Shown in pieces: positions 53,555 to 63,741 of a DNA stretch of 64,000 nt. The notes beneath the pieces were generated by a model. It saw nothing but the letters and a program-made list of their open reading frames with translations. It was not told the DNA's origin and did not search any database. This stretch comes from Pseudomonas fulva 12-X (GTDB lineage: Bacteria > Pseudomonadota > Gammaproteobacteria > Pseudomonadales > Pseudomonadaceae): the NCBI RefSeq assembly GCF_000213805.1, contig NC_015556.1, forward strand, positions 3,735,001 through 3,799,000, given 5' to 3'. The position numbers and the translations under genes are program-made. Every line of letters starts with the position of its first letter. Within the stretch, counting starts at the first letter, position 1.

Positions 53555-54190
53555 ATGTCAGACACTTCATTGCAGTCCAGCGGCCCCGGTCGCCCCAAGG
53601 ATCTCGCCAAGCGCGAAGCCATTCTCGAAGCGGCCAAGTGCCTGTTCCTGCGCCACGGCTATGCCGGCAGCAGCATGGACTCCATCGCCGCTCACGCCGG
53701 GGTTTCCAAGCTCACGGTGTACAGCCACTTCACCGACAAGGAGACGCTGTTCTGCGCCGCGGTGAAGGCCAGGTGCGAAGAGCAACTGCCTGAGTTGTTC
53801 TTCGAATTTCCCGCCGGAGCGACTGCCCGCAACGTGCTGCTGAACATCGCCCGCGGCTTCGTCCAGCTGCTCAACAGCAGCGAATCCGTCGACCTGCATC
53901 GTTTGATGGCCAGCCTCGGCGCCAAGGACCCGCAACTGGCGAAGATCTTCTACGAGGCCGGCCCGCAGCGCCTGCTCATCGAAATGGAGCGCTCGCTCGG
54001 CAAGATGGATCAGAGCGGCCAATTGCGTATCGAGTCGCCGAAACTGGCCGCCGATCAGTTCTTCTCCCTGCTCAAGAACGGCGCCAACTTCCGCCTGCTG
54101 ATCGGCTGCGGCGAGCCGGAAACCGAGGCACAGCAGGAGCAGCATGCACGCGCCACCGTCGAGCTGTTCCTGCGCGCTTATCGCCCCTGA
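53555..54190 (+). CDS. TetR/AcrR-family regulator of the RND pump
   Basis: A 211-residue repressor type: helix-turn-helix in ILEAAKCLFLRHGYAGSSMDSIAAHAGVSKLTVYSHFTDKETLF, then a helical ligand-binding domain with a C-terminal TetR_C-like region. It is divergent from the adaptor and pump genes and adjoins the inverted repeat, so local repression is the simple reading. Inducer unknown. Confidence 0.92.
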   Translation: MSDTSLQSSGPGRPKDLAKREAILEAAKCLFLRHGYAGSSMDSIAAHAGVSKLTVYSHFTDKETLFCAAVKARCEEQLPELFFEFPAGATARNVLLNIARGFVQLLNSSESVDLHRLMASLGAKDPQLAKIFYEAGPQRLLIEMERSLGKMDQSGQLRIESPKLAADQFFSLLKNGANFRLLIGCGEPETEAQQEQHARATVELFLRAYRP

Positions 54191-54248
54191 GCCGTAGCGC
54201 GTTCACCTGCTGCTATGGTTTCTGCCATGACTCGGCAGGAGGTGCGGT

Positions 54249-54620
54249 ATGGATCGATTCAGCGGCGGCTGCCTGTGCGGCCGGGTACGTTTCGAGGCCA
54301 CAGGGCAGCCTGACCGGGTCGGCATCTGCCATTGCCTCGACTGCCGCAAGCACCACGGCGCGCTGTTCTACGCCGCCGCAATCTTTGCCCAGCGCGCCGT
54401 GACGATTAGCGGCGCAACCCACAGCTATGCCGGGCGCCACTTCTGCCCGCACTGCGGCGCCTCGGTTTTCGCCCGCAACGGCGATGAAATCGAAATTCAC
54501 CTGGGTGCCCTCGACGCGCCCGATCAGCTGCAGCCCACCTACGAATGCTGGACAAGCCGGCGCGAGACCTGGCTACCGCCCTTTCCCGTCGGCAAGCGTT
54601 ATCCCCAGGACCGCACCTGA
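54249..54620 (+). CDS. GFA/CENP-V-family zinc protein, second copy
   Basis: A 123-residue protein with the complete Cys set GGCLCGRVRF, CHCLDCRKHHG and FCPHCGASVF. GGAGGTG precedes the ATG. It lies between tetR and the hut region on the same strand but shows no obvious link to either. Substrate unknown; it is only moderately like the copy at 21344. Confidence 0.88.
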   Translation: MDRFSGGCLCGRVRFEATGQPDRVGICHCLDCRKHHGALFYAAAIFAQRAVTISGATHSYAGRHFCPHCGASVFARNGDEIEIHLGALDAPDQLQPTYECWTSRRETWLPPFPVGKRYPQDRT

Positions 54621-54680
54621 TTCTTTAGCCAGCTTCTCCCCGCATCATCGAGCTGGTGCAGTCATTTTTTCCAGCCAAAA

Positions 54681-54690
54681 TGTATATACA
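54681..54690. promoter_or_regulatory. HutC operator, upstream site
   Basis: TGTATATACA, a perfect palindrome of the form TGTA-N2-TACA expected for HutC (GntR family). It is identical to the site 300 bases downstream and is outside the MITE-like repeat. Confidence 0.75.
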
Positions 54691-54702
54691 TAGATATTTC
54701 TT

Positions 54703-54916
54703 AGAATCTGTTCATGAACGTTCAGAGTAGATTCGTCGATTTTGGCAGCTAAGCGGCGCATGCGAACATCGGCGAAGCATTTGTGGAAGCGGGCCATGCC
54801 CGCGAAAAATCACGTCATGGACTGGGCGTCCCCGCCCGTTCCCACAATGGACCGGCGACGTCTTCCTCTGCCTTGTAGTTACCGCTTCATGCGCATAAAG
54901 ATCGTGAACAGGTTCT
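54703..54916. repeat. MITE-like repeat, copy 2, in the hut promoter region
   Basis: Ends AGAATCTGTTCATGAACGTTC and its partner AGATCGTGAACAGGTTCT match the ends of the element at 3431-3632. The core palindrome (54786-54846, GAAGCGGGCCATGCCCGC ... CGCCCGTTCCCAC) is the same as in copy 1 but inverted relative to the ends. It separates the two HutC operators. No coding capacity. Confidence 0.75.
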
Positions 54917-54980
54917 TGGTGCTTCACCCGCAGGAGAATTGATCGCCACCCTCTTGACCATCGCATGCCTTTCGCTTAAT

Positions 54981-54990
54981 TGTATATACA
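54981..54990. promoter_or_regulatory. HutC operator, hutI-proximal site
   Basis: TGTATATACA ending 22 bases before the hutI start codon, just upstream of AAGGA. Binding there would cover the promoter or early transcript start of hutI. Confidence 0.8.
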
Positions 54991-55012
54991 TTACAAGAAA
55001 GGACGATTTGCA

Positions 55013-56230
55013 ATGGCTTCCTCTCAATCCACCCCTTTGCTCTGGCGCAACGTCACGCTGTTCGACGGCCTCGAACAACTCCCCGAGCCGATGGCCGTTC
55101 TGGTCGAGCATGGCCGCGTGGCGGGCCTGTGGCGGGAAAACGAGTTCGACCCGAGCCAGGCCAGTGGCGCCAAGGAAGCCGCCAGTGGCGGCGTGATGAC
55201 TCCGGGGCTGGTCGATTGCCACACCCATCTGGTGTACGCCGGTGATCGTGCCGCTGAATTCGAGCAGCGCCTGGAAGGCGTCAGCTACGAAACCATCGCC
55301 CGCAACGGCGGTGGCATTCTCAGCAGCGTGCGTGCCACCCGTGCCGCCAGCGAAGACGAGCTGATCGCCGCCAGCCTGCCGCGTCTCGATGCGCTGCTGG
55401 CCGATGGTGTGACCACGCTGGAGATCAAGTCCGGCTATGGCCTGACCGTTGCCGACGAATTGAAGATGCTGCGTGTAGCCCGTCGCCTCGGCGAACTGCG
55501 TCCGGTGCGGGTGCTTACCACGCTGCTGGGTGCCCATGCCCTGCCGCCGGAATATGCCGGCCGCGCCGACGACTACGTCAGTCTGGTCTGCGACGAGATG
55601 ATTCCGGCCGCTGCTCGTGAAGGGCTGGCCGATGCGGTGGACGTGTTCTGCGAGGGCATCGGCTTTTCCCCGGCGCAGTGCGAGCGCATCTATCAGGCAG
55701 CCCAGGCCCACGGTCTGGCGATCAAGGCCCACGCTGAGCAGTTGTCCAACCTCGGCGGCAGTGCCCTTGCCGCACGCTACGGCGCGCTGTCCGCCGACCA
55801 TATCGAATACCTAGACGAAGCCGGCGTGGGCGCCATGGCCGAGGCCGGCACGGTCGCCGTGTTGCTGCCCGGCGCCTTCCACGTGCTGCGCGAAACCCAA
55901 ATGCCGCCCATCGAACTGCTGCGCCAGTACGGCGTGCCGATGGCCGTGGCCAGCGACGCCAACCCCGGCACCTCGCCGATCTGCATGCCCACGCTGATGG
56001 CCAACCTGGCCTGCACGCTGTTTCGCCTGACCCCGCGCGAAGCCCTGGCCGGCATGACGGCACATGGCGCCCGCGCCCTCGGCCTGCCCGACCTCGGCCG
56101 CATCGCCGTCGGCGCGCCGGCGGATCTGTGCCTGTGGGATATCCGGCAACCGGCCGAACTGGCCTACGCGGTGCAGGCCGGGCGTCTGCGCCAGCGCGTG
56201 TTCAATGGAGCCATTACCTATGCTCGCTGA
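55013..56230 (+). CDS. hutI: Imidazolonepropionase
   Basis: Third step of histidine breakdown: hydrolyses imidazolonepropionate to formiminoglutamate. A 405-residue amidohydrolase with the metal motif [20 protein letters not shown], a later His in KAHAEQLSN, and SDANPGTSP carrying the catalytic Asp. The ATG at 55013 has AAAGGA eight bases upstream; an extension to 54980 would start inside the operator. It overlaps hutG by 11 bases. Confidence 0.97.
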   Translation: MASSQSTPLLWRNVTLFDGLEQLPEPMAVLVEHGRVAGLWRENEFDPSQASGAKEAASGGVMTPGLVDCHTHLVYAGDRAAEFEQRLEGVSYETIARNGGGILSSVRATRAASEDELIAASLPRLDALLADGVTTLEIKSGYGLTVADELKMLRVARRLGELRPVRVLTTLLGAHALPPEYAGRADDYVSLVCDEMIPAAAREGLADAVDVFCEGIGFSPAQCERIYQAAQAHGLAIKAHAEQLSNLGGSALAARYGALSADHIEYLDEAGVGAMAEAGTVAVLLPGAFHVLRETQMPPIELLRQYGVPMAVASDANPGTSPICMPTLMANLACTLFRLTPREALAGMTAHGARALGLPDLGRIAVGAPADLCLWDIRQPAELAYAVQAGRLRQRVFNGAITYAR

Positions 56231-57161
56231 TCGTCACAGCATGGCCGCCTGGAGCGGCCGTACCGATCCGGAAACCGACAGCGCGCGCTGGCACCAACGC
56301 ATCCAGGCGCTCGCCGAAGACAGCCTGCCGGGCTTGGCGCTGCTCGGCTTCGCTTGCGACGAAGGTGTGCGCCGCAACCATGGCCGCGTCGGCGCCGCCG
56401 CTGCGCCGCAGAGCGTGCGCAAGGCCCTGGCCAACCTGGCCTGGCACCGCCAGGCACCGGCCTATGACGCTGGTGACGTGACCTGCGAGGACGGCGATCT
56501 GGAAGCGGCCCAGGCTCGCCTCGGCCAAAACGTCTGCGCGCTGTTGGACGCCGGCCATCAGCCGCTGGTGATTGGCGGCGGGCATGAGGTGGCCTTCGGT
56601 AGCTGGTCGGGCCTGGCTGAGCATCTGTCCGGCAACCCCGCCCCAAAAATCGGCATCATCAATTTCGACGCCCATTTCGACCTGCGTGACCCGGCCCATG
56701 TGCATTCCTCCGGCACGCCTTTCGCGCAGATCGCCGAGCAGTGTGCCGCCCGTGGCTGGCCGTTCCGCTACGCCTGCCTGGGCGTCAGCCGCGCCAGCAA
56801 CACCCGCGCGCTGTTCGCCCGCGCCGCCGAACTGAACGTGCTGGTGCGCGAAGATCAGCAGATTCGCGAGTCGACCCTCGATGCCATCGGCGCCGAGCTG
56901 GACGCCTTCGCCGCCGAGTGCGATGCGCTCTACCTGACCATCGACATCGACGTGCTGCCAGCCTGCGAAGCGCCGGGCGTCAGTGCGCCGGCCGCCCGCG
57001 GCGTGCGCCTGGAGCTGCTGGAGCCGCTGCTCGAACGGCTCAAGGCCAGCGGCAAGCTGCGCCTGACCGACCTGGCCGAAATCAATCCCGAATACGACAT
57101 CGACAACCGCACCGCCAAGGTGGCGGCGCGACTGATTCATTTGCTCACGGCGAGCGACTGA
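56220..57161 (+). CDS. hutG: Formimidoylglutamase, ureohydrolase type
   Basis: A 313-residue arginase-family enzyme that turns N-formimidoylglutamate into glutamate and formamide. The di-manganese motifs are [19 protein letters not shown] and LTIDIDVLP. This is the one-step HutG, not the two-step HutF plus N-formylglutamate amidohydrolase route. The ATG lies within hutI with GGAG nine bases upstream; the frame start at 56064 is inside hutI and not used. Confidence 0.94.
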   Translation: MLADRHSMAAWSGRTDPETDSARWHQRIQALAEDSLPGLALLGFACDEGVRRNHGRVGAAAAPQSVRKALANLAWHRQAPAYDAGDVTCEDGDLEAAQARLGQNVCALLDAGHQPLVIGGGHEVAFGSWSGLAEHLSGNPAPKIGIINFDAHFDLRDPAHVHSSGTPFAQIAEQCAARGWPFRYACLGVSRASNTRALFARAAELNVLVREDQQIRESTLDAIGAELDAFAAECDALYLTIDIDVLPACEAPGVSAPAARGVRLELLEPLLERLKASGKLRLTDLAEINPEYDIDNRTAKVAARLIHLLTASD

Positions 57162-57185
57162 GCGCTCGCTGCCCACTTCTCCCAT

Positions 57186-57193
57186 AACAACAA
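57186..57193 (+). promoter_or_regulatory. AACAACAA upstream of the hut leader frame
   Basis: A perfect AANAANAA match 15 bases before the short leader ATG and just ahead of its GGAGA, consistent with Hfq/Crc control of this part of the hut message. Confidence 0.55.
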
Positions 57194-57207
57194 TCACGGA
57201 GACCAGC

Positions 57208-57252
57208 ATGTTCATCAAAGACCTCACCACGCCCGCAAACATGGTTCGCTGA
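57208..57252 (+). CDS. Possible 14-residue leader peptide before the YjiH gene
   Basis: ATG with a good GGAGA ribosome binding site, encoding MFIKDLTTPANMVR, with its TGA one base before the ATG of the transporter gene. The transporter ATG has no other ribosome binding site, so its translation probably depends on this frame. It may instead be the remnant of a deleted gene. Confidence 0.5.
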   Translation: MFIKDLTTPANMVR

Positions 57253-57253
57253 G

Positions 57254-58567
57254 ATGACCAGCCCAGTTGTCCTCAGCGCCCCTGCAGCCGTCATCCGCCT
57301 GCTCGGTTACAGCCTGGTCGGCATTCTGTTGTTCTTCGTGCCGTTCGAACTGGCCGGGCGCTCCAGCCTGCTGCTCGACCACGCCGCCTCGGCGCTGCAA
57401 ACCCATGCACGGCCGCTGGTGGTGGTTTGCGCCCTGCTATTCATGCTCTACGGGGCGGTGATGCCCTGGTTCGACGGTTCCTGGCGTAACAGCGCGACCA
57501 CCATCCTGTTCAGCGTGCTGAGAACGCTCGGGTTGCTGGTTGGGGTCGCCTACCTGTTCGAGTTCGGCCCCGCGGCGCTCTACCAGCCAGACATGCTGCC
57601 CTTTCTGTTCGAGAAGCTGGTGCTGAGCCTGACGGTGATCGTGCCGCTGGGCGCCATCGCCCTGGTGTTTCTGATCGGCTTCGGGCTGTTGGAGCTGGTC
57701 GGCGTACTCATGCAACCGGTAATGCGCCCGCTGTGGCGAACGCCCGGCAAGTCGGCAATCGATGCCATTGCTTCGTTTGCCGGCAGCTATTCGGTGGGAC
57801 TGCTGATCACCGACCGCATGTACCGCGAGGGCCAGTACAGCCTGCGCGACGCGGCGATCATCGCCACCGGTTTTTCCACCGTGTCGGTGCCGTTTCTGGT
57901 GGTGGTGGCCAGAACGCTGGACCTGATGGAGCACTGGAACCTGTACTTCTGGAGCACGCTGCTGATCACCTTTCTGGTCACTTCGGTCACCGCGCGCATC
58001 TATCCACTGGCTTCACTGCCCGCCGAACGCCTGCCGGAGCCCGAGCTGGAGCACGGTGTGAGCCGCTTTGCCAGCGCCTGGCAGGCTGGCGTAGCGCGTG
58101 CGGCCTGTGCGCCTTCGCTGCCGGTATCGCTGTGGGGCACGTTCGTCGATGGCCTGCGCATGACCGCGTACATCCTGCCGAGCATCCTGGCCGTCGGGCT
58201 CTTGGGCCTGCTGGCCGCCAAGTACACACCGTTGTTCGACGCCATCGGCCTACTGCTCTACCCGCTGACCTGGCTGTTCGGCCTGGAGCAACCGATGCAG
58301 GTGGCCAGCGCCTTGGCTTCGGGCCTGGCGGAAATGTTCCTGCCAGTAATCCTGCTCAAGGACGCCGACCAACTGGTGCGTTTCGTGACCGCCATCGTTT
58401 CGGTCAGCAGCGTGCTGTTCTTCTCCGCCTCCATCCCCTGCATGCTCGCCACCCGCATTCCCCTGCGCCTACGCGACCTGCTGCTGGTCTGGCTGCAACG
58501 CTGCCTGCTGAGCCTGCTGTTCAGCCTGCCGTTCGGCCACCTGGCCCTTTACCTGGGGTGGCTGTGA
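57254..58567 (+). CDS. YjiH-family (nucleoside-recognition/Gate domain) membrane transporter in the hut operon
   Basis: A 437-residue membrane protein with about ten hydrophobic segments and two Gate-domain stretches ([20 protein letters not shown] in the first half, [30 protein letters not shown] in the second). YjiH proteins are uncharacterised; inside a hut operon the simple reading is import of histidine, urocanate or a histidine-derived compound. No other transporter is in this cluster. Its stop codon lies about 40 bases before hutU. Confidence 0.82.
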   Translation: MTSPVVLSAPAAVIRLLGYSLVGILLFFVPFELAGRSSLLLDHAASALQTHARPLVVVCALLFMLYGAVMPWFDGSWRNSATTILFSVLRTLGLLVGVAYLFEFGPAALYQPDMLPFLFEKLVLSLTVIVPLGAIALVFLIGFGLLELVGVLMQPVMRPLWRTPGKSAIDAIASFAGSYSVGLLITDRMYREGQYSLRDAAIIATGFSTVSVPFLVVVARTLDLMEHWNLYFWSTLLITFLVTSVTARIYPLASLPAERLPEPELEHGVSRFASAWQAGVARAACAPSLPVSLWGTFVDGLRMTAYILPSILAVGLLGLLAAKYTPLFDAIGLLLYPLTWLFGLEQPMQVASALASGLAEMFLPVILLKDADQLVRFVTAIVSVSSVLFFSASIPCMLATRIPLRLRDLLLVWLQRCLLSLLFSLPFGHLALYLGWL

Positions 58568-58608
58568 TGCCACCTGTCCCTACTGCTCCTGCAATCGAGG
58601 AATCCGCC

Positions 58609-60270
58609 ATGACCAAGTTCCGCGACACCGAAATCCGCGCCCCGCGCGGCACCACGCTCACCGCCAAGAGCTGGCTGACCGAAGCGCCGCTGCGCATGCT
58701 GATGAACAACCTCGATCCGGACGTGGCCGAGAACCCCAAGGAGCTGGTGGTGTACGGCGGTATCGGCCGCGCCGCGCGCAACTGGGAGTGCTTTGATGCG
58801 ATCGTCGAGAGCCTGACCAACCTGAACGACGACGAGACCCTGCTGGTGCAATCCGGCAAGCCGGTCGGCGTGTTCAAGACCCACGCCAACGCGCCGCGCG
58901 TGCTGATCGCCAACTCCAACCTGGTGCCGCACTGGGCGAGCTGGGAGCACTTCAACGAGCTGGATGCCAAGGGGTTGGCCATGTATGGCCAGATGACCGC
59001 CGGTTCGTGGATCTACATCGGCAGCCAGGGCATAGTCCAGGGCACCTATGAAACCTTCGTCGAAGCCGGTCGCCAGCACTACGCCGGCAACCTAAAGGGC
59101 CGCTGGGTGCTCACCGCAGGCCTGGGTGGCATGGGCGGCGCCCAGCCGCTGGCCGCTACCCTGGCTGGCGCCTGCTCGCTGAACATCGAATGCCAGCAGA
59201 GCAGCATCGACTTCCGCCTGCGCAGCCGTTACGTCGACGAGCAGGCCACTGATCTGGACGACGCCCTGGCGCGTATCGCCAAGTACACCTCCGAAGGCAA
59301 GGCCATCTCCGTCGCCCTGCTGGGCAATGCCGCCGAGATCCTGCCGGAGCTGGTACGCCGCGGCGTACGTCCGGATATGGTCACCGACCAGACCAGCGCC
59401 CACGACCCGCTCAACGGTTACCTGCCGATCGGCTGGAGCTGGGCCGAGTACAAGGATCGCGCAGCCACCGACCCGGCAGGTGTGGTCAAGGCTGCCAAGC
59501 AGTCCATGGCCGTGCATGTGCAGGCCATGCTCGACTTCCAGAAGATGGGCGTGCCGACCTTCGACTACGGCAACAACATCCGCCAGATGGCCAAGGAAGA
59601 AGGCGTGAGCAATGCCTTCGACTTCCCTGGCTTCGTCCCGGCCTACATCCGCCCGCTGTTCTGCCGCGGTATCGGCCCGTTCCGCTGGGCGGCGCTGTCC
59701 GGCAACCCCGAGGACATCTACAAGACCGACGCCAAGGTCAAGGAACTGATCGCCGACGACGCCCACCTGCACCGCTGGCTGGACATGGCCCGCGAGCGCA
59801 TCAGCTTCCAGGGCCTGCCGGCGCGCATCTGCTGGGTCGGCCTGGGCCAGCGCGCCAAACTCGGCCTGGCCTTCAACGAGATGGTGCGCAGCGGTGAGCT
59901 GAGCGCGCCGGTGGTGATCGGCCGCGACCACCTGGACAGCGGCTCGGTATCCAGCCCCAACCGCGAGACCGAGGCCATGCAGGACGGCTCCGATGCTGTT
60001 TCCGACTGGCCGCTGCTCAACGCCCTGCTCAACACCGCCAGCGGCGCCACCTGGGTGTCGCTGCACCACGGCGGTGGCGTGGGCATGGGCTTCTCCCAGC
60101 ATTCGGGTATGGTCATCGTTTGCGATGGCACCGATGAAGCCGCGGCGCGCATTGCCCGCGTGCTGACCAACGACCCGGGCACCGGGGTGATGCGTCATGC
60201 CGATGCCGGTTACCAGATCGCCATCGATTGCGCCAAGGAGCAGGGGTTGAACCTGCCGATGATCGGTTAA
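58609..60270 (+). CDS. hutU: Urocanate hydratase
   Basis: Second step of histidine breakdown: adds water to urocanate using tightly bound NAD. The 553 residues include [31 protein letters not shown], the active-site Cys region in [15 protein letters not shown], and [17 protein letters not shown]. The ATG at 58609 ([14 protein letters not shown]) follows GAGG and matches other Pseudomonas HutU; the ATG at 58567 would add 14 residues. Confidence 0.97.
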   Translation: MTKFRDTEIRAPRGTTLTAKSWLTEAPLRMLMNNLDPDVAENPKELVVYGGIGRAARNWECFDAIVESLTNLNDDETLLVQSGKPVGVFKTHANAPRVLIANSNLVPHWASWEHFNELDAKGLAMYGQMTAGSWIYIGSQGIVQGTYETFVEAGRQHYAGNLKGRWVLTAGLGGMGGAQPLAATLAGACSLNIECQQSSIDFRLRSRYVDEQATDLDDALARIAKYTSEGKAISVALLGNAAEILPELVRRGVRPDMVTDQTSAHDPLNGYLPIGWSWAEYKDRAATDPAGVVKAAKQSMAVHVQAMLDFQKMGVPTFDYGNNIRQMAKEEGVSNAFDFPGFVPAYIRPLFCRGIGPFRWAALSGNPEDIYKTDAKVKELIADDAHLHRWLDMARERISFQGLPARICWVGLGQRAKLGLAFNEMVRSGELSAPVVIGRDHLDSGSVSSPNRETEAMQDGSDAVSDWPLLNALLNTASGATWVSLHHGGGVGMGFSQHSGMVIVCDGTDEAAARIARVLTNDPGTGVMRHADAGYQIAIDCAKEQGLNLPMIG

Positions 60271-60278
60271 GACACGTT

Positions 60279-60305
60279 CGACGCCGGCCCGCTGGGCCGG
60301 CGCAT
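60279..60305 (+). terminator. Hairpin between hutU and hutH
   Basis: CGCCGGCCC, short loop, GGGCCGGCG, without a T run. Probably an mRNA stability or partial-termination element within the operon. Confidence 0.5.
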
Positions 60306-60387
60306 CAATCACTGCAAGCATCGCGATTTCAGCCATTATTCGGCTCTGCTTCGCCTGGCGCAAACTCACCCCGTGGAAGAACAGAAC

Positions 60388-61923
60388 ATGACCACCCTGA
60401 ACCTGAAACCCGGCCACCTGACCCTGGCCAACCTGCGCGCCGCCTACCAGGCCCCCGTACACCTGACCCTGGACGCCAGCGCCCATCAGGCCATCGACGC
60501 CAGCGTTGCCTGCGTCAACCAGATCATCGCCGAGGGCCGCACCGCCTACGGCATCAACACCGGTTTCGGCCTGTTGGCCTCGACCCGCATCGCCAACGCC
60601 GACCTGGAAAAGCTGCAGCGCTCGCTGGTGCTGTCCCATGCCGCCGGCATCGGCGAGCCGCTGAGCGATGCCATGGTGCGGCTGATCATGCTCCTGAAGA
60701 TCAACAGCCTGGCGCGTGGCTTTTCCGGCATCCGCCGCCAGGTGATCGAGGCGCTGATCGCCCTGGTCAACGCCGAGGTCTACCCGCATATCCCCCTGAA
60801 AGGCTCGGTCGGCGCCTCCGGTGACCTGGCGCCGCTGGCCCATATGTCCCTCGTGCTGCTTGGCGAAAGCCAGGCGCGCCACAAGGGTCAATGGCTGCCG
60901 GCCAGCGAGGCACTGGCCATCGCCGGCCTGGAACCGATGACCCTGGCCGCCAAGGAGGGCCTGGCGTTGCTCAACGGCACCCAGGTGTCCACCGCCTACG
61001 CCCTGCGTGGCCTGTTCGAAGGTGAAGACCTGTACGCCGCCGCCAGCGTCTGCGGCGCGCTGAGCGTCGAGGCGCTGCTCGGTTCGCGCTCGCCCTTCGA
61101 CGCGCGCATTCATGCCGCCCGTGGCCAGCGCGGGCAGATCGACGCAGCGGCCGCTTTCCGTCACCTGCTCGGCGACAGCAGCGAGATCGGCCGCTCCCAC
61201 GCCGCCTGCGACAAGGTGCAGGACCCGTACTCGCTGCGCTGCCAGCCGCAGGTCATGGGCGCCTGCCTGACCCAGCTGCGCCAGGCTGCCGAAGTGCTCG
61301 GCGTCGAGGCCAACGCGGTCTCCGACAACCCGCTGGTGTTCGCCGCTGAAGGCGAGGTGATTTCCGGTGGCAACTTCCACGCAGAACCCGTGGCCATGGC
61401 TGCCGACAACCTGGCTCTGGCCATCGCCGAGATAGGCGCGCTGTCCGAGCGGCGTATCTCGCTGATGATGGACAAGCACATGTCGCAACTGCCGCCATTC
61501 CTGGTGGCCAATGGCGGCGTGAATTCCGGCTTCATGATCGCCCAGGTCACGGCCGCGGCATTGGCCAGCGACAACAAGGCCCTGGCCCATCCGCACAGCG
61601 TCGACAGCCTGCCGACTTCGGCCAACCAGGAAGACCACGTATCCATGGCACCGGGCGCCGGCAAGCGCCTGTGGGAAATGGCCGCCAACACCCGCGGCAT
61701 CCTAGCCGTGGAATGGCTGGGCGCCTGCCAGGGCCTGGACTTCCGTGAAGGCCTGAAGAGCACGCCGGCACTGGAGCAGGCGCGCCAGACCCTGCGCGCC
61801 AAGGTGCCGTACTACGTCGAGGATCGCTTCTTCGCCCCGGACATCGCCGCCGCCGACGAGCTGCTGGCCGAGCGCGTGCTGACGCCGTTGCTGCCGGCCG
61901 GCATGCTGCCGTCGGTAGGCTGA
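60388..61923 (+). CDS. hutH: Histidine ammonia-lyase
   Basis: First step of histidine breakdown: removes ammonia to give urocanate. A 511-residue enzyme with the self-forming MIO cofactor triad Ala143-Ser144-Gly145 in [13 protein letters not shown], Tyr near the start in [12 protein letters not shown], and SDNPLVF and [20 protein letters not shown] later. I chose the ATG at 60388 (MTTLNLKPG); a GTG at 60373 would add five residues. Confidence 0.97.
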   Translation: MTTLNLKPGHLTLANLRAAYQAPVHLTLDASAHQAIDASVACVNQIIAEGRTAYGINTGFGLLASTRIANADLEKLQRSLVLSHAAGIGEPLSDAMVRLIMLLKINSLARGFSGIRRQVIEALIALVNAEVYPHIPLKGSVGASGDLAPLAHMSLVLLGESQARHKGQWLPASEALAIAGLEPMTLAAKEGLALLNGTQVSTAYALRGLFEGEDLYAAASVCGALSVEALLGSRSPFDARIHAARGQRGQIDAAAAFRHLLGDSSEIGRSHAACDKVQDPYSLRCQPQVMGACLTQLRQAAEVLGVEANAVSDNPLVFAAEGEVISGGNFHAEPVAMAADNLALAIAEIGALSERRISLMMDKHMSQLPPFLVANGGVNSGFMIAQVTAAALASDNKALAHPHSVDSLPTSANQEDHVSMAPGAGKRLWEMAANTRGILAVEWLGACQGLDFREGLKSTPALEQARQTLRAKVPYYVEDRFFAPDIAAADELLAERVLTPLLPAGMLPSVG

Positions 61924-61938
61924 GCCGAGCTAGGGTCT

Positions 61939-62031
61939 TTGTAGGTGCTGTGCCTCGCGGCGAATGATGGACACACTGCGGGTTGTGCTGAGTGGCCACA
62001 ACCGCTTCGCCCCGGGGCGGGGCTCCTACAG
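61939..62031. repeat. REP-like palindrome between hutH and hutC
   Basis: TTGTAGGTGCTGTGCCTCGCGGC at the left and GGGCTCCTACA at the right, with an inner hairpin GGTTGTG/CCACAACC (61981-62003). This is the usual REP placement between genes. It is degenerate compared with the pair at 49114. Confidence 0.65.
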
Positions 62032-62081
62032 AGTGAATCGCGCGCTATCATCCGCGCACCCGGTCTTGCCAAGGAGCTTTC

Positions 62082-62789
62082 GTGACCACCACCCCGCGCT
62101 ACAAGGCCATCGAGGATTTTCTGCTCGAGCGCATCGGCAACGGTGACTACCCGCTGCATCACCAGATTCCCCCCGAAGAGCAGCTGGCCAGGGATTTTTC
62201 GGTCAGCCGCATGACCGCCAACAAAGCCATCAACAACCTGGTGCAGCAGGGTTACCTGATTCGCCAGGCGGGCCTGGGCACCTTCGTCACCGACCGCAAG
62301 TCCGAGTCCTCGCTGCACGAGGTGATGAACATCGCCGCCGAGGTGCGCGCCCGCGGTCACGCGTACTCCAATCGCATCCTGCGCAGCGAAGCCCTGGCCG
62401 CCGATGACGAGGTGGCGCTGCGTCTGGGCCTGCGTATCGGCGCAGAGGTGTTTCACAGCATCCTCGTGCACCTGGAAGACGGCGTGCCGATCCAGCTCGA
62501 GGATCGCTTCGTCAATCCACGCTGGGTGCCCCATTACCTGAGCAGCGACTTTTCCAAGCAGACGCCCAACGAAGTGCTGGTCGCCAGTTGCCCGATCAGT
62601 GATGTGGAGCATGTGGTCGAGGCCGTGCACGCCGACGCCCGCACCGCCGAATGGCTGGATATCGCACCGGGCGCTGCGTGCCTGTCGATGATTCGCCGCA
62701 CCTGGTCGGACGAGCACCTGATCAGCTACGTGCGCCTGATTCACCCGGGCGAGCGTTACAAGCTGCGCTCGAGCACCAAGCACCGCTGA
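62082..62789 (+). CDS. hutC: Histidine utilisation repressor
   Basis: A 235-residue GntR-family repressor of the HutC subfamily: winged helix with PPEEQLARDFSVSRMTANKAINNLVQQGYLIRQAGLGTFV, then a UTRA ligand domain with LEDGVPIQLEDRFVN. Urocanate is the inducer in the family. GTG start with AAGGAG six bases upstream. Both TGTATATACA sites before hutI are its likely targets. It is the last gene of the hut cluster and on the same strand as its targets. Confidence 0.95.
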   Translation: MTTTPRYKAIEDFLLERIGNGDYPLHHQIPPEEQLARDFSVSRMTANKAINNLVQQGYLIRQAGLGTFVTDRKSESSLHEVMNIAAEVRARGHAYSNRILRSEALAADDEVALRLGLRIGAEVFHSILVHLEDGVPIQLEDRFVNPRWVPHYLSSDFSKQTPNEVLVASCPISDVEHVVEAVHADARTAEWLDIAPGAACLSMIRRTWSDEHLISYVRLIHPGERYKLRSSTKHR

Positions 62790-63644
62790 TCACAGCCGGA
62801 AATGCTGATGAATGGCCTGGGCCAGCAGCTCCAGGGCTTCGTCGTGCTGCGCCTGGGCTGAGCGCAGGAACATCACCTCGTGCTCGGCAGCCAGGGGCAG
62901 CTCCTCGACGATGCGCATGGCACTGGTCATCTTCGCGCGGTCCATCAAGGTGATCGCCAGGCCCGATTCGACACAGGCCCTGATGGCCTGGCTGGACGGG
63001 CTTTCCAGCACCACCCGCCAGGTGTGCCCCGCTGCTTTCAGGGCCTCCAGCATCAGGCTGCGGTACGGGCAGTCAGCAGCATGGATGGCCAGTGGGATGA
63101 CGCCCTTGGCAGGCTGCGCGCGGGACGTGGCCGCCACCCACACCGGCGTGGTGGCGACCAGCACCTGCGCCCTGGGCTCGCGCTGGCCCAACGGCAGGGT
63201 CAGCACCGCGCCGTGCAGCTTGCCGGCCTGCACCTGTTCGCGCAGCGAGTAGCTGGAGGCGGTCTTCACTTCCAGCACCACGTTGGGCCAGGCCGCCGCA
63301 AAGATCGGCAGGATGTCGCGAATCACGTGGGCGGCGTACTCGTCGGGTATCCCCAGGCGGATGCGCCCGGCCAGCCGCGGCCCATGCAGTTCGGCAAGCA
63401 CCCGGTCATGGGTGCTGAGCAGTTCGCTGGTCGAGTGCAGCAGCCGCTTGCCCAGCGTGGTCAGTGCCACCGACTGGTTGTCGCGGTCGAACAGCCGGCC
63501 GCCGGCGACCGCCTCTAGGCGCTGGATATGCACGCTGATCGCCGCCGGGCTCTTGTGCAGTTGCTCGGCAGCCGCCTTGAAGCGCCCGCTGCGCGCCACG
63601 GTGTGAAAGGTGCGGATCAGTTCGATGTCGAGCACAGCGCTCAT
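62790..63644 (-). CDS. LysR-family regulator
   Basis: A 284-residue regulator with the N-terminal helix-turn-helix ELIRTFHTVARSGRFKAAAEQLHKSPAAISVHIQRLE and a standard effector domain. Its stop codon directly abuts the hutC stop. It is divergent from the EamA-type transporter gene across a 97-base gap, so that gene is its probable target. Effector unknown. Confidence 0.92.
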   Translation of the reverse strand: MSAVLDIELIRTFHTVARSGRFKAAAEQLHKSPAAISVHIQRLEAVAGGRLFDRDNQSVALTTLGKRLLHSTSELLSTHDRVLAELHGPRLAGRIRLGIPDEYAAHVIRDILPIFAAAWPNVVLEVKTASSYSLREQVQAGKLHGAVLTLPLGQREPRAQVLVATTPVWVAATSRAQPAKGVIPLAIHAADCPYRSLMLEALKAAGHTWRVVLESPSSQAIRACVESGLAITLMDRAKMTSAMRIVEELPLAAEHEVMFLRSAQAQHDEALELLAQAIHQHFRL

Positions 63645-63741
63645 GATTCAAAAACTCCGAACGACTCATTCAATACATTTTGATTTATTAGATTATCCCG
63701 CTTTCTTAGCCTGGACCTACACCCTGCGTCCGGGATATGCC
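63645..63741. promoter_or_regulatory. Divergent promoter region of the LysR and EamA genes
   Basis: 97 bases, AT-rich around 63665-63705 (CATTTTGATTTATTAGATTAT). LysR proteins usually bind such gaps. I could not settle one T-N11-A site. Confidence 0.4.

Noticed and set aside
59092..61638. An 848-codon minus-strand frame opposite hutU and hutH
   Set aside because: Both plus-strand genes are certain; this frame exists because of third-position GC bias.
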